Origin: Eustoma russellianum
Taxonomy: Eukaryota > Streptophyta > Magnoliopsida > Gentianales > Gentianaceae
Length of the DNA stretch: 64,000 bases
NCBI GenBank assembly: GCA_036186865.1
Contig: AP025066.1
Coordinates: 12,823,360-12,887,359, forward strand
Reading direction: 5' to 3'
Shown: positions 34,044-43,672 of the stretch, piece by piece
Layout of the letters: each line of letters begins with the position of its first letter
Numbering within the stretch: position 1 is the stretch's first letter
Notes under the pieces: model-generated
What the model was told of the DNA's origin: nothing
The model's database searches: none
The model's input: the letters and a program-made list of their open reading frames with translations, nothing else
Made by a program: the position numbers and the translations under genes

Positions 34044-34740
34044 AGACGTTAATATGGAATGTGCAGGGTATTCGAACCTCGGAACATAGAGTCCTATCAT
34101 TAATACGACGGTACAATTTACATTTACTAGTTATCATTGAACCAAAATCACATGTCTCTTCTTTGTTGTTTTATCGTTTAAAATTTGGATTTACAAAAGA
34201 TGTGTCAGCTAGTGACACTCATATTTGGTTTTTTTTGAAGGGAATCACTGTTTTCTTTGGAAGATGAACGCGATGTAGTCCAGAATCATTCGCTTAAACT
34301 TAAATGGTTAGCCTCGGGGGATATTTTCTGGTTCACTGTAGTTTATGGAATGCACACTGTCATTGCCCGTCGTCTGCTATGGGATGATCTAAAAGCTTTG
34401 TATAGTTCGATGGATCTTCCATGGCCAGTGGGTGGAGACTTCAACCCATTTCTCTCATTACATGGGCATAAGGGGCGTTCTATGCCGACACTGAGATCGT
34501 TGCAGGATTTCAACGATATAACTTTTGACTGCTCTCTAAAATCTGTCCCATTTCAAGGCTAGGTATGGTGTCGTTTGGATTGATATTTGTGCTCAATGTC
34601 TTTTCTGGATTTGTTTTCGGTTATGAACAGTGAACACCTTAACCGGGTCACATCTGATCACTTGCCCATTCTTTTGAATTTTGATTATGACACGCCAACT
34701 GCTACTGCTAATTTCCGCTATCTTGATGTATAGGCCACAC
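34040..34740 (+). pseudogene. LINE ORF2 endonuclease domain
   Basis: It starts MKTLIWNVQGIRTSEHR, the usual N-terminus of LINE AP-endonucleases (W-N-x-x-G). Later blocks are VVYGMHTVIARRLLWDDLKA, PVGGDFNPF (about 34420-34450) and TSDHLPILLNF (about 34650-34685), in three frames. G-D-F-N and S-D-H are the catalytic boxes. Frameshifts near 34260 and 34560 break the chain. The enzyme nicks target DNA to prime reverse transcription. Confidence 0.87.
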
Positions 34741-36945
34741 ATCGGGATTTTGATAATTTAGTTCGCAGTCTGTGGCAATCATTTCCCATAGTTGGAGGCA
34801 TGTGGGGTTTTTTTGATAAATTGCATCGGTTAAAATCACATCTTCAACAATGGAACAAGCAGATTTTCGGCAACATTTTTGATGTAGTAGCAAAGGCAGA
34901 AGAAGAGGTTACTAGATGCGAACGTGATTATGATGTTTCTGCTTCTGGCCGTGACCGAGAACTCTATCATCATAGTGTTGCCAAACTGTGTCTTGCATAT
35001 CAAGGGCTCTGATGTACTGGAAGCAACAGGCAAATGTAAAGTGTCTTCAAGAAGGTGATGCCAATACCTTCTTTTATCATCAAACAGTCAAGGAAAGAAG
35101 ACGACGCCAAAGTATACGGACAATTTACCGAGAGAACGGAGACAAATGCACCACTTACGCGGGTATAGAAGTGGAGGCCGTTAACTATTTCTAGAACTTA
35201 TTTTCTGAAGAACCATCAGGTGATACTGAGCCCATTTTACAATACATACCGCAAATCTTATTGGAGGAGGATAATGCAGCTTTGCAGGAGATACCTACGT
35301 TACAGGATGTAAGGCGCGCAGTATGGGACCTTAGTCCTTCCAGTGCGGCTGGCCCAGATGTATATCCTGGTTCTTTCTATAGACATTTTTGGATGACAAT
35401 AGAAGTTGATGTAATTAAGGCTGTATAAGAATTTTTCTTGAGAATTCAAGTTCCTTCTCAAATTGCTTCGGTGATGATCATGTTGATTCCGAGATACAAA
35501 CCCCAAGGACGTTTGCTGACTTTCGTCCGATTTGCTTGGCAAACTTCATCGCTAAGGTAATCACCCGCATAATTTCTACGCGGCTCTCTGTACTACTGCC
35601 AAGGTTAATATCATCAGAGCAAGTAGGATTTATGATAGGAAGAGGAATTACGGAGCAAATATTCTTGGAACAAGAGATGATTCATGTTATTGATCGCCCC
35701 ACATGAGGGGAAATGTTATGGTTAAGTTAGACGTGGCGAAGGCATTTGATCGAGAAAGTTGTACATATTTAGATCAACTTTTAGTTAAAATGGGTTTTCA
35801 TCCGAGATTTGTACGTATTTTGTTGAACAATCTCCGCTCCACTCGTTCCTCGGTTATCATTAACGGTAAGTCGGTGGGTTTTTCTTGGTGGGTCGCGGGG
35901 TGAAGCAAGGGGATCCTTTGTCTCCACTGTTGTTTATACTGGCATCTGAAGGTTTTTCCTGCAGCCTGAAGGCCATGATGGCGGCAGGTACACTTCAAGG
36001 TTTTAACACATGTATAGTGCCTGCAGTCTCTCCCTTAGGTTTTATTGATGATTTATTAATTTTTCTCAATGGCTCGGCGAGAAATTTAGCAAGATTCCGA
36101 GACTTCTTGATGTCTTATCAAACTGCATCTGGACAGTTAGTCAATTACCATAAAAGTCAAGTAGTGGTTGGATCAGCAGTTGCAAGACACAGTGCATCTC
36201 AAGTTTTAGGTATGAGGCTTGCTTCCTTGCCAATCAAAATCTTGGCTCTTTTTTATATAAAGGTATCAACAGGGCTTCATATTGTGAACCACTATTGCGA
36301 CATTTTGATGCTAAAATTAATGGATGGTCTTCTAAGTTATTGTCCATAGCGGGAAGACTTTTTCTGATACGGTATGTTCTCAATACCATACCCATCCATA
36401 TTATCACAAGCTTTCGGTTGCCAAAAGGAGTTATTGATTTGTTGCATAGAAAAATGGCCAAATTCCTTTGGAATGGTCGATACCATTGGCGCTCATGGGA
36501 TTAGATATGCACTCCAATTGAATCGGGTAGATTGGGGTTTCGTAAATTATCATATTTGCAGAAAGCGTATGACTGCCAACTATGGTGGAAATACCATCAT
36601 GAGCATTCTTTATGGGCGGATTATTGCAGGCAAAATTATGGGTCTTGTTCAACGATATATTCTCATATTTATGATTCTGCAGGTTGGAAGCTTATTTTTT
36701 TGGGTACATGAACTTATGCAAACTAAGATTGATGCAGTGCATGAGACCTTAAACTGGACGCCAGACTCTAATGGGAAGTTCTCGATCAAATCGGCATATC
36801 AAGAGATTTTCACAACCTGCTGCTTCGTTTTCTTATTCAAGATGTGTATGGTGGTCTAACACACATCCAGGAATGTGTGTTTTTTTGTGGCGGTTATGGA
36901 CGAATTTGTTGACGTTGGTTGATCATTTGCGACGTTGGATGTCGG
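34741..36945 (+). pseudogene. LINE ORF2 reverse transcriptase and start of zf-RVT
   Basis: 34800-35194 is the Lys/Arg-rich linker (LKSHLQQWNKQIFGNIFDVV, FYHQTVKERRRRQSIRTI). RT blocks follow: SAAGPDVYPGSFYRHFW (about 35340), MVKLDVAKAFDRESCT (35703-35903), GVKQGDPLSPLLFILASEGF and LGFIDDLLIFLNGSA (35885-36349). The catalytic box is I-D-D rather than the A-D-D of copy 2. After it come LLSIAGRLFLIRYVLNTIPI and RLPKGVIDLLHRKMAKFLWN. 36771-36945 encodes FLWRLWTNLLTLVDHLRRWM, the start of zf-RVT. At least five frame changes occur. Confidence 0.88.
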
Positions 36946-36955
36946 NNNNNNNNNN
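36946..36955. other. Assembly gap (10 N) inside LINE copy 1
   Basis: Ten Ns. The left side aligns with LINE copy 2 at about 40347 and the right side at about 39211, so roughly 1.1 kb of LINE sequence is expected here, not 10 bp. ORFs drawn across it are artefacts. Confidence 0.95.
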
Positions 36956-37500
36956 TCCTCCATCATGTTGCCTTGGCCTCATCGAGTCCAAGGCGACATG
37001 GGTATGTGTCTTTACCCTCATGCTATTCCTTTCTCTCTTACCACTCGGATATATACTAATACCTATTCTACTTTCTCGAGTTTGGTACGATATCGGTGTT
37101 CCTTGCGGCAAATAGCGGCCATCCATCACAGCAACAAATTTGAACAACTAGGAATTACATTGCCTAATCAAATGACTTTGCAATTAGATCAAGTAGAGGC
37201 TCATTTTGGCTTCGATGATTTTCCTTATCAACTACGTAATACTTTCCGATTTGACTTTTTCCGATTTCTTCATTTGTATAAATATGTACGCTTTTTTCTT
37301 TCCCCAAGGTTTTATCCACAAGGGTGGTTTTACTTGGCAAGGTTTTAATGCGGCATATCATATACGATTGGAGTTGGTCATTATCACTTCTCTACATTAT
37401 CGTTTTTCATATGATGACAGTTTCTTATGATGTACTATGGTATTCCTCCGCCATAAGTGAGGCAATTTCTTAATAATATTAATATTATAAAAAAATATAC
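36956..37500 (+). promoter_or_regulatory. 3' UTR and tail of LINE copy 1, with stem-loop
   Basis: GTTGCCTTGG (36967-36976) pairs with CCAAGGCGAC (36988-36997). Strings shared with copies 0 and 2 follow: TATGTACGCTTTTT, TTTTATCCACAAGGGTGG, AATGCGGCATATCATATA and CCTCCGCCATAAGTGAGGCA. It ends ATATTATAAAAAAATATAC before the target-site duplication. Confidence 0.8.
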
Positions 37501-37539
37501 ATATCAAATATTTCTTTTAAATAAAGAAGATATGGTTAT

Positions 37540-38110
37540 AAGATTATAAATAACAAGAATTGAATCGTTATAAGCTTGAACATAGATTTATTCATATTGG
37601 TCTAGTTCAGGGTAGCATTTAAGCCATTAACATTGAGGAAGGGTGCTAGAAAGCTTCACAGCAGCTTTACTAGGAGATGGCAGAAATTTAGATTGGACAC
37701 AAGCTTTGATGGGGAATAATTACAATCTTCCTTGGCCATGGGCCAGTATATTTTAATGTTTATCCAAATTTGCAATTATCTTATCAGATATTAATATATG
37801 TGATGGCCTTAACTTTAAATATTAAGAACATGGATATAATTATATGCATGGATCAGAATCATATGTATTTGCTATAGGATCTATTATAAACCTTTGTTTA
37901 CTTTGAATCCCAGATGTAGGATCAAAGATAAATCTATAAATGAAACAATAGTAATAGAAAACCAATTTCTGGTAGATCAAATATATCTACTAGAAGAAAA
38001 ATTAAATGGGAAGAAATCAATTTTTCATGGAAATTGGATAATTGATAAGGCGGTGATTCCTATACAATCTTAAACGGAATTAATAATCCATTACCAATAT
38101 TACAATCAAC
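37540..38110 (+). pseudogene. Endogenous caulimovirid movement-protein-like fragment
   Basis: The frame at 37738 reads HGPVYFNVYPNLQLS and, a little later, MALTLNIKN. This pattern is shared with the core of 30K-type movement proteins of endogenous plant pararetroviruses (Caulimoviridae, florendovirus-like). Other short matches lie in neighbouring frames on both sides (about 37585-37700 and 37870-38060). Stops and small frameshifts are frequent; no frame stays open for more than about 35 codons, so the copy is dead. Movement proteins let viruses pass through plasmodesmata; nothing here suggests function. No RT, coat or protease part adjoins: a LINE end lies on the left and an LTR fragment on the right. 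The identification rests on pattern recall, not a search. Confidence 0.45.
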
Positions 38111-38124
38111 TGAAGGAACTGTTA

Positions 38125-38614
38125 GGTAGCGCCCCGCTCACAACCAGGGTTCGGTCCGGTGCACCCGCCGTACTCTACACAAGAAGTATAAGGCGTCGAT
38201 ACATACTTGTGCATGTCGTCATGAAACATGAATCGAAATAGCCGAAGCGACATAAAGGTAAAAATACGACATGCAGTAAATACACAATCGTCATACTTAA
38301 TACAAATACGAAATATCGATGTCTCCAATTATAAAAGAACAAAATAGGCATTGACCCCTCAAAATCCATGTCCTGGCGTATGTCTCCTATGGATAATCTA
38401 GGTGGGGCTCGTCATCTACGTACCCAATATCAGGAACCCTGTCCTCTGCAGACGATTAACGGCAAGTATGAGCGATAAAATAATCCGTAGCAAGTAGTCC
38501 TACTGATACGTCCTGTGGATCATGCATGGGGAGATGGAGTAATAAAGTATAATTGAACATAACGAACATAATAAAGCACGTCTCTATTTAACAAATAAAT
38601 GGAAATAACATAAA
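38125..38614 (-). repeat. Gypsy/LARD-type LTR end fragment
   Basis: The plus strand starts GTAGCGCCCCGCTCACAACC and continues GGTGCACCCGCCGTACT, the same terminal module as the LARD LTR start at 5466. It covers about 490 bp of LTR and then changes abruptly into SIRE LTR sequence near 38615. The LTR terminus itself is imperfect (TTAGGTAGCG rather than TGTAGCG). Confidence 0.7.
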
Positions 38615-38688
38615 TGAATTTTCGACTTTCGTCGATTACGCGATTTTTCTCCGATTAATTTCAAACTTCTTAAACATGTAATATATAT

Positions 38689-39548
38689 CTTTTTTTTATA
38701 AAATTGAATATTATTAAGAAATTGCCTCACTTATGGCGGAGGAATACCATAGTACATCAATAGAAAAATGTCATCGTATGAGAAATGATAATGTAGCGCA
38801 TTAATAAGATCCAATCTCCAATCATATATGATATGCCGCATTAAAACCTTGCTAAGTAAAACCACCCTTGTGGATAAAACCTTGGTTAAGGAAAAAGCAT
38901 ACATATTTATGCTAATGGAAAATTGGTGAAAATGGAGAAAATTACATAAGTGATAAGCTAAAGTGTGTAAGCCGAGGTGAGCATCCGTGCTATGTAATTG
39001 ATGAGTCATATGTTGAGAAGATACAAATCCAAGCTGCTTTTACTGATTGAACGCTATTGGCTGCAGAATTCTCCAATTTGGTACCAAACTCGAAAAAGCA
39101 CAGCACACTTTAGTGGATGTCTGAGTTGAAATAGATAATGGAGCAGTAAAATGGTAAAGATATGTACCTACGTCGCCTTGGACTCGTAGAGGCCAAGGCA
39201 ACACAAGGAAAGAGATGGCCAACCTTAATGGGAGACTGACGACTCCATTCACTTGAGGCCACCACAGGTAATAGAGCATGTAAACCACTCGTGAAGAGAA
39301 ATAGAAAAGAGTGAGTGCAAACAATATAACACAAGGCATAAAGATAATCATAAAATGGAGAACAAAATGCACCATGTTGCCTGCACCACTAATGGGAGCA
39401 GGCAACCACCAAGAATAAGCGCCAACCCTGTGGGAGACCTCACAAACGTAATGCTGGCACTGTAATGTCCAATGCCGCCGGCTAACCTCTGGAGGAAGAT
39501 GAACTAAAGTAAAGATACGTAAGCCAATTGTACTCTATCCATGGCGAG
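38689..39548 (-). promoter_or_regulatory. 3' UTR of LINE copy 2 with two stem-loops
   Basis: Stem-loop A: GTTGCCTGC (39376-39384) and GCAGGCAAC (39398-39406), a perfect 9-bp stem. Stem-loop B: GTCGCCTTGG (39172-39181) and CCAAGGCAAC (39193-39202). Both have counterparts in copy 0, and B in copy 1. The open frame at 39040-39405 (121 codons) lies over this UTR; a weakly similar open frame occurs in copy 0, but shared ancestry of the DNA explains that. Confidence 0.78.
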
Positions 39549-40313
39549 CTAGTGTATGGGCAGCTGAGTTCGCTTCCCTAGGACAGTATTGAACGCCTCA
39601 TTTAGCTGCAAAAAAGTGTTTGCCCACTGCATGTCGTGACCAAATGTTCCTGTATACCTTGTTATATTGGATAATGCCGAGAGAAGTCCAAGGCAATCAG
39701 TTTCAATAATAAGTCGATCATGATATGTGGCATAATAGAGTAATGACATAGTAAGCGTCAAAAGCTCAGCACGCATGGGAGGAGTAGAAGGCAATGCAAA
39801 ACATATGGCTGAAACGACAACACCGTGATCATTTCAGAGAATAGCCCCACCAGCCGAAAGACGATGCCATAGGGTCGCATCAATATTCAGTTTTAGCTTA
39901 CCAGAAGGTGGCAACTCCCAGCAGACTATCTTGACACGTTGTCAGTGCAGCTGAGGAGAGAAAGATATATCTACCAAGTGTGGGACAGTTTGGACAAATT
40001 TTCTTCCATTCACAGCAGAGAACCATGTATAAATAGTTGTACGAACTCTATTATATAGATGCTGATAGGAGAATTGTTCTGCACCAAACCTAATGGAAGC
40101 ATATTCTTTCCATATTGTCCAAACCAGCACCGACGGAACAACAACCCGTAATTGCCCCTGCATATTGGCAGCCGAAGATCGCTGCCACACGCAAAAGATA
40201 CCCCTTAATTGTTTGATTTTGAGGCATTAGGCCAGATAGAAGATAGATATTTCCCTCCATAAAACATTTATCCTGGGGCATAGGAAAAAAATGTGATCCT
40301 GCATATCTGAGTC
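39549..40313 (-). pseudogene. LINE copy 2 post-zf-RVT region and RNase H
   Basis: 39942-40190 reads QLRVVVPSVLVWTIWKEYAS and RVRTTIYTWFSAVNGRKFVQ, the stretch between zf-RVT and RNase H. The RNase H core follows in another frame: KLKLNIDATLWH near 39870-39900, then MRAELLTLTMSLLYYATYHD and LIIETDCLGLLSALSN (39549-39794). These give the D, E and D of the active site. The final R-E-A-N block is missing or out of frame. The domain would remove RNA from the cDNA hybrid. Confidence 0.85.
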
Positions 40314-41931
40314 CTACTGACAGAACAAACATTGGGATGAAAGAGCTGTCAACCAATGTCGTAAATGATCAACTAATGGCAATGAGTTTGTCCATAATCT
40401 CCACAAAAAAACACGCATGCCTAGATGCGTGTTAGGACACCATACATACCGCGAATAAGGAAACGAAGCTGCAGGCTGAGTTATGTCGTGATATGCTGAC
40501 TTGATCGAGAATTGGACATTCGGGTCTGGCATCCAATGTAAGGCCGCATGAATCGTTTCTATCTTAGTTTGCATGAACTCATTTACCCGACAAAGATGTT
40601 TCAAACCTGTCGAATCATAAATATGCAAATATATCGTGGAATGGGATCCATACTTTTGCCTGCAAAAGAGCACCCACAATGAATGTTCATGATGATATTT
40701 CCACCATAGTTGGCAATCATAAGCCTTCTGCAAATAAGATAAATTGCGCACTCCCAATCCACCCAATTTAGTTAAAGTGCATACGGAATCCCATGAACGC
40801 CAATGATATTGATCATTCTAAAGAAACTTTGCCATTTTCCTGTGTAACACGGAAATAACCCCTTTCGGCAGCCGAGAGCTTGCAATAATGTGTGTAGGTA
40901 TGGTATTGAGAACATATCGTATCAAAACAAGTCTTCCCGCCATAGAAAGTAATTCTGATGACCATCCACTTAGTTTTGCATCAAAATGTTGCAATAGATA
41001 CGCACAATAAGAAGCCCTATTGACACCTTTATAGAGAAATAAACCAAGGTATTTGATGGGTAAAGAAGCAAGTCTCATATCTAAAACTTGAGATGCACTA
41101 TTTCCTGCAACTGTTGCCCCTATCACAACCTGGATTTTATGATAATTGATTAGCTGTCCATACACGCTTTGATAAGCCAACAAGAAATCTCAAAATTTGG
41201 CTAAATTTCTAGCCGAGCCGTTGAGAAAAATTAATAAATCATCAGCAGATCCCAAGTGAGAGAGTGCAGGAGCTCTACCTGCATTAAAGTCTCGAATTGT
41301 ACCTGCTTGCATCATGGCCTTTAATCCACGTAAAAAGCCCTCAGATGCTAGTATAAATAATAATGGAGACAAAGGGTCATCTTGTTTCACTCCAAGACCC
41401 ACCGAAAAGAAACCCACCGGGTTTCCATTAATAATAACTGAGCAACGAGTGGCGCGAAGTTTATTCAACACAATACGTACAAATCTTGGGTGAAAACCCA
41501 TTTTAAGTAAAACCTGCTCTACATATGTCCAACTGACTCGATCAAAAGCCTTCGCCATATCTAATTTAACCATAACATTTCCCCTGTCTGTGGGATGATC
41601 AATAGCATGAATCATCTCTTGTGCTAAGAGTATTTGTTCTGTGATTCCTCGTCTTGCCATGAAGCCTGCTTGTTCCTTCGATATTAACCGTGGCAATAAA
41701 CTAGAGAGCCGAGTGGATATTAGACGCATGATTACCTTAGAAATGAAGTTTGCCAAGTATATCGGGCAAAAATCTGCAAAAGTTCTTGGAGTCTGTGGTT
41801 TTGGAATCAATGCAATCATCACAGCGGCTAATTGTGGAGGAACCCGAACTCCCAAGAAAAATTCTTGGACAGCCTTAAACACATCACTTACTATTGTTGT
41901 CCAAAAATTTCTATAAAAAGAGCCAGGATCC
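40314..41931 (-). pseudogene. LINE copy 2 reverse transcriptase and zf-RVT
   Basis: 41190-41933 reads, among others, DPGSFYRNFWTTIVSDVF, MVKLDMAKAFDRVSWTYVEQ, GVKQDDPLSPLLFILASEGF and LGSADDLLIFLNGSARNLAK, with the A-D-D-L catalytic box intact. GVKQDD has D where G is usual. A TGA at about 41187-41189 stands where copy 1 has CGA (Arg), and a TAG at about 40815-40817 stands where copy 1 has TGG (Trp). 40818-41183 and 40314-40766 continue in the same sense: LPIKYLGLFLYKGVNRASYC, then SAYHDITQPAASFPYSRYVW and FLWRLWTNSLPLVDHLRHWL (zf-RVT). Confidence 0.9.
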
Positions 41932-42792
41932 AATATATATTATGTCACACATAATATAAATAAAATGAAGTGTATATTCAGCTTTAGTGGCCAAAGAAAA
42001 ATGTCACGTGTGTAGAAGAAAAGATTGAATTTGAATTCTCCACAAATCTAGCCTAAATTGTGGGCGATTTGTGTGTGACAACATGGAATGACTTAGTGGT
42101 TGTTTGCAACATATGAGCCACGGAAGTTTTAGCCATTTTTGAAGTATATGGGCTGGCCATCTTTATATGGCAAGTATGTGACATGTCGGTGAAATTTCGG
42201 TAGTCACCTGATACGACAATTTTCGGTTTATGACCTTGTAACATGTCGTTATAATTTTGACATCACCATGACTTATATCATATGATATAAGACTTGAATA
42301 TACTCATAAATATGAGTTGTATATAGTGGTGTGACATCAACGTACGTTTATAATATATGTGACGTGTCGGTGGTACGTCGGAATATATATGTATAGTGCC
42401 TTTTTTAGAAAAATATGAATATATATTAAATACTAATATGGCGTGTAAATTCATTGGGGAGAAGACTTTCCATTCTTAAATTTGTTGCCACAAAGCTTTC
42501 TCCAAATATGCCTTCATTTAATGAACTAGTTAGTTCATTAACTTAACACTCCACTTAATGAACTAGTTTAGTTCATTAATTGTCGCACCTGAAAATAGTA
42601 CAAAGATCACAAATGTTTGTCATATGATGTAAGCTTTAACGTTTCATGGCTTGTTAGTACGGCAACTATATTATAAACATATAAGGATGTTTGTTATATA
42701 AACATGTCAAGTAATAATTCATTCATGCATTTCGTAAGCACATAACATTTAAATCATGCATTTGTAAATCACTCAAACCCTTTTTCTCAACA

Positions 42793-42963
42793 ATCTCCCC
42801 CTTTTGATGATTTACAAAATAAAATTGGTTTATGATTTAATATGATCGCTCCCCCTCCAATTATGCACAAATTTGAATTTTGAATTTTATATCGTCGTGT
42901 GCTCCCCCTTAAGTCATGTGTTCTCTCTCCCCCTTAAATCATGCTTTTCTCTCCCCCTTTATT
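42793..42963 (-). promoter_or_regulatory. Multiple polypurine tracts of the SIRE element
   Basis: Five tracts on the minus strand, at about 42793-42806 (AAAAGGGGGAGAT, adjoining the LTR), 42848-42858, 42901-42912, 42923-42937 and 42949-42963, all of the type AAGGGGGAG. Repeated polypurine tracts upstream of the 3' LTR are a reported feature of Sireviruses. Confidence 0.8.
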
Positions 42964-43029
42964 TTGTAAATGGAATCAAAAATACATGTAAGGATGGAAA
43001 GAAATATCAATCTATAGAAAATTAATTGA

Positions 43030-43669
43030 AATCATGCCTAATTTTGAGCGCAGATTTTCATACGTGGCTTGATTAAGTGATTTGGTGGATATGTCGGCTA
43101 CTTGTGCTTCAGTACGAACCTATTCTATAACGATATCATCACTGTTTACATGATCACGAAGAAAATGATATCGTACCTCTATGTTCTTTGCCTTAGAATG
43201 TAATACGGGGTTCTTAGACAAATTGATAGCGCTCATACTATCACAATATATAGGGATGCGATTTACAGTTATTCCAAAATCAGATAGTTGTTGTTTTAGC
43301 CATAAAAAGTTGTGTGCAACAATGACTACATGCCATGTATTCCGCTTCAGTGGTAGATAATGCTACACTTGCTTGCTTTTTCAAAAACCAAGATATCAAT
43401 GAATTTCCAATAAATTGACATGTACCACTTTTCATTTTTCTATCTATTTTGCATCCGCCATAATCCGCATCAGTATAAGCATGCAAGTCAAATTCACAAT
43501 TCTTATCATACCAAATTCCTAAAGTAGGAGTATGCTTAATGTATCGAAATATCCTTTTTACAGCATTATAATGTGGCACTTTAGGGTTGTTTTGAAAACG
43601 AGCACACATGCAAACACTAAACATAATATCGCATCTACTTGCGGTAAGATAAAGCAAAGAACCAATCAT
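43030..43669 (-). pseudogene. SIRE copia RNase H and pol C-terminus
   Basis: 43280-43669 encodes MIGSLLYLTASRCDIMFSVC, HAYTDADYGGCKIDRKMKSG and ASVALSTTEAEYMACSHCCT, with the catalytic D (TDADY) and E (EAEY). After a frame change, 43030-43280 gives IPIYCDSMSAINLSKNPVLH and RTEAQVADISTKSLNQATYE, the last Asp/His region and the C-terminus. A stop after DDIVIE and the shift near 43285 disable it. Confidence 0.88.
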
Positions 43670-43672
43670 AGA

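Larger units (their letters stand above)
32752..37500 (+). mobile_element. LINE copy 1, near full length, with assembly gap
   Basis: It is flanked by ATATCAACTATT (32740-32751) and ATATCAAATATT (37501-37512), a 12-bp duplication with one mismatch; the left copy lies directly after the tail of LINE copy 0. Order is 5' UTR, ORF1 (32880-34043), ORF2 with endonuclease, RT and the start of zf-RVT, a 10-N gap, 3' UTR with stem-loop, and an A-rich end. Several frameshifts and stops make it inactive. The gap removes the rest of zf-RVT and the RNase H domain seen in copies 2 and 3. Confidence 0.9.
38689..41931 (-). mobile_element. LINE copy 2, 5'-truncated, inside SIRE LTR
   Basis: AATATATAT flanks it at 38680-38688 and 41932-41940. 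The low-coordinate end has a T-run (poly-A tail on the minus strand) and the other end stops within RT, the hallmark of target-primed reverse transcription. It is the best-preserved copy of the family: RT, zf-RVT, RNase H and 3' UTR are readable with only a few stops. Confidence 0.93.
38615..43672 (-). mobile_element. SIRE-type copia, 3' part (copy 4), with LINE inside
   Basis: Reading the minus strand: RNase H end (43669 to about 43030), a region with repeated polypurine tracts, then the LTR start TGTTGAGAAAAAGGG at 42792. The LTR runs to 41941, is interrupted by LINE copy 2 (38689-41931), resumes to 38615 and is truncated there. RNase H strings (MIGSLLYLTASRCDIMFSVC, FRYIKHTPTLGIWYD) and AAAAGGGGGAGAT before the LTR are typical of the SIRE/Maximus lineage. 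This copy assigns the three solo LTRs to a family. The 5' side is cut at 43673 by another LTR. Confidence 0.87.

Noticed and set aside
36771..37348. Frames running across the N gap
   Set aside because: The gap size is unknown, so any frame across it is meaningless.
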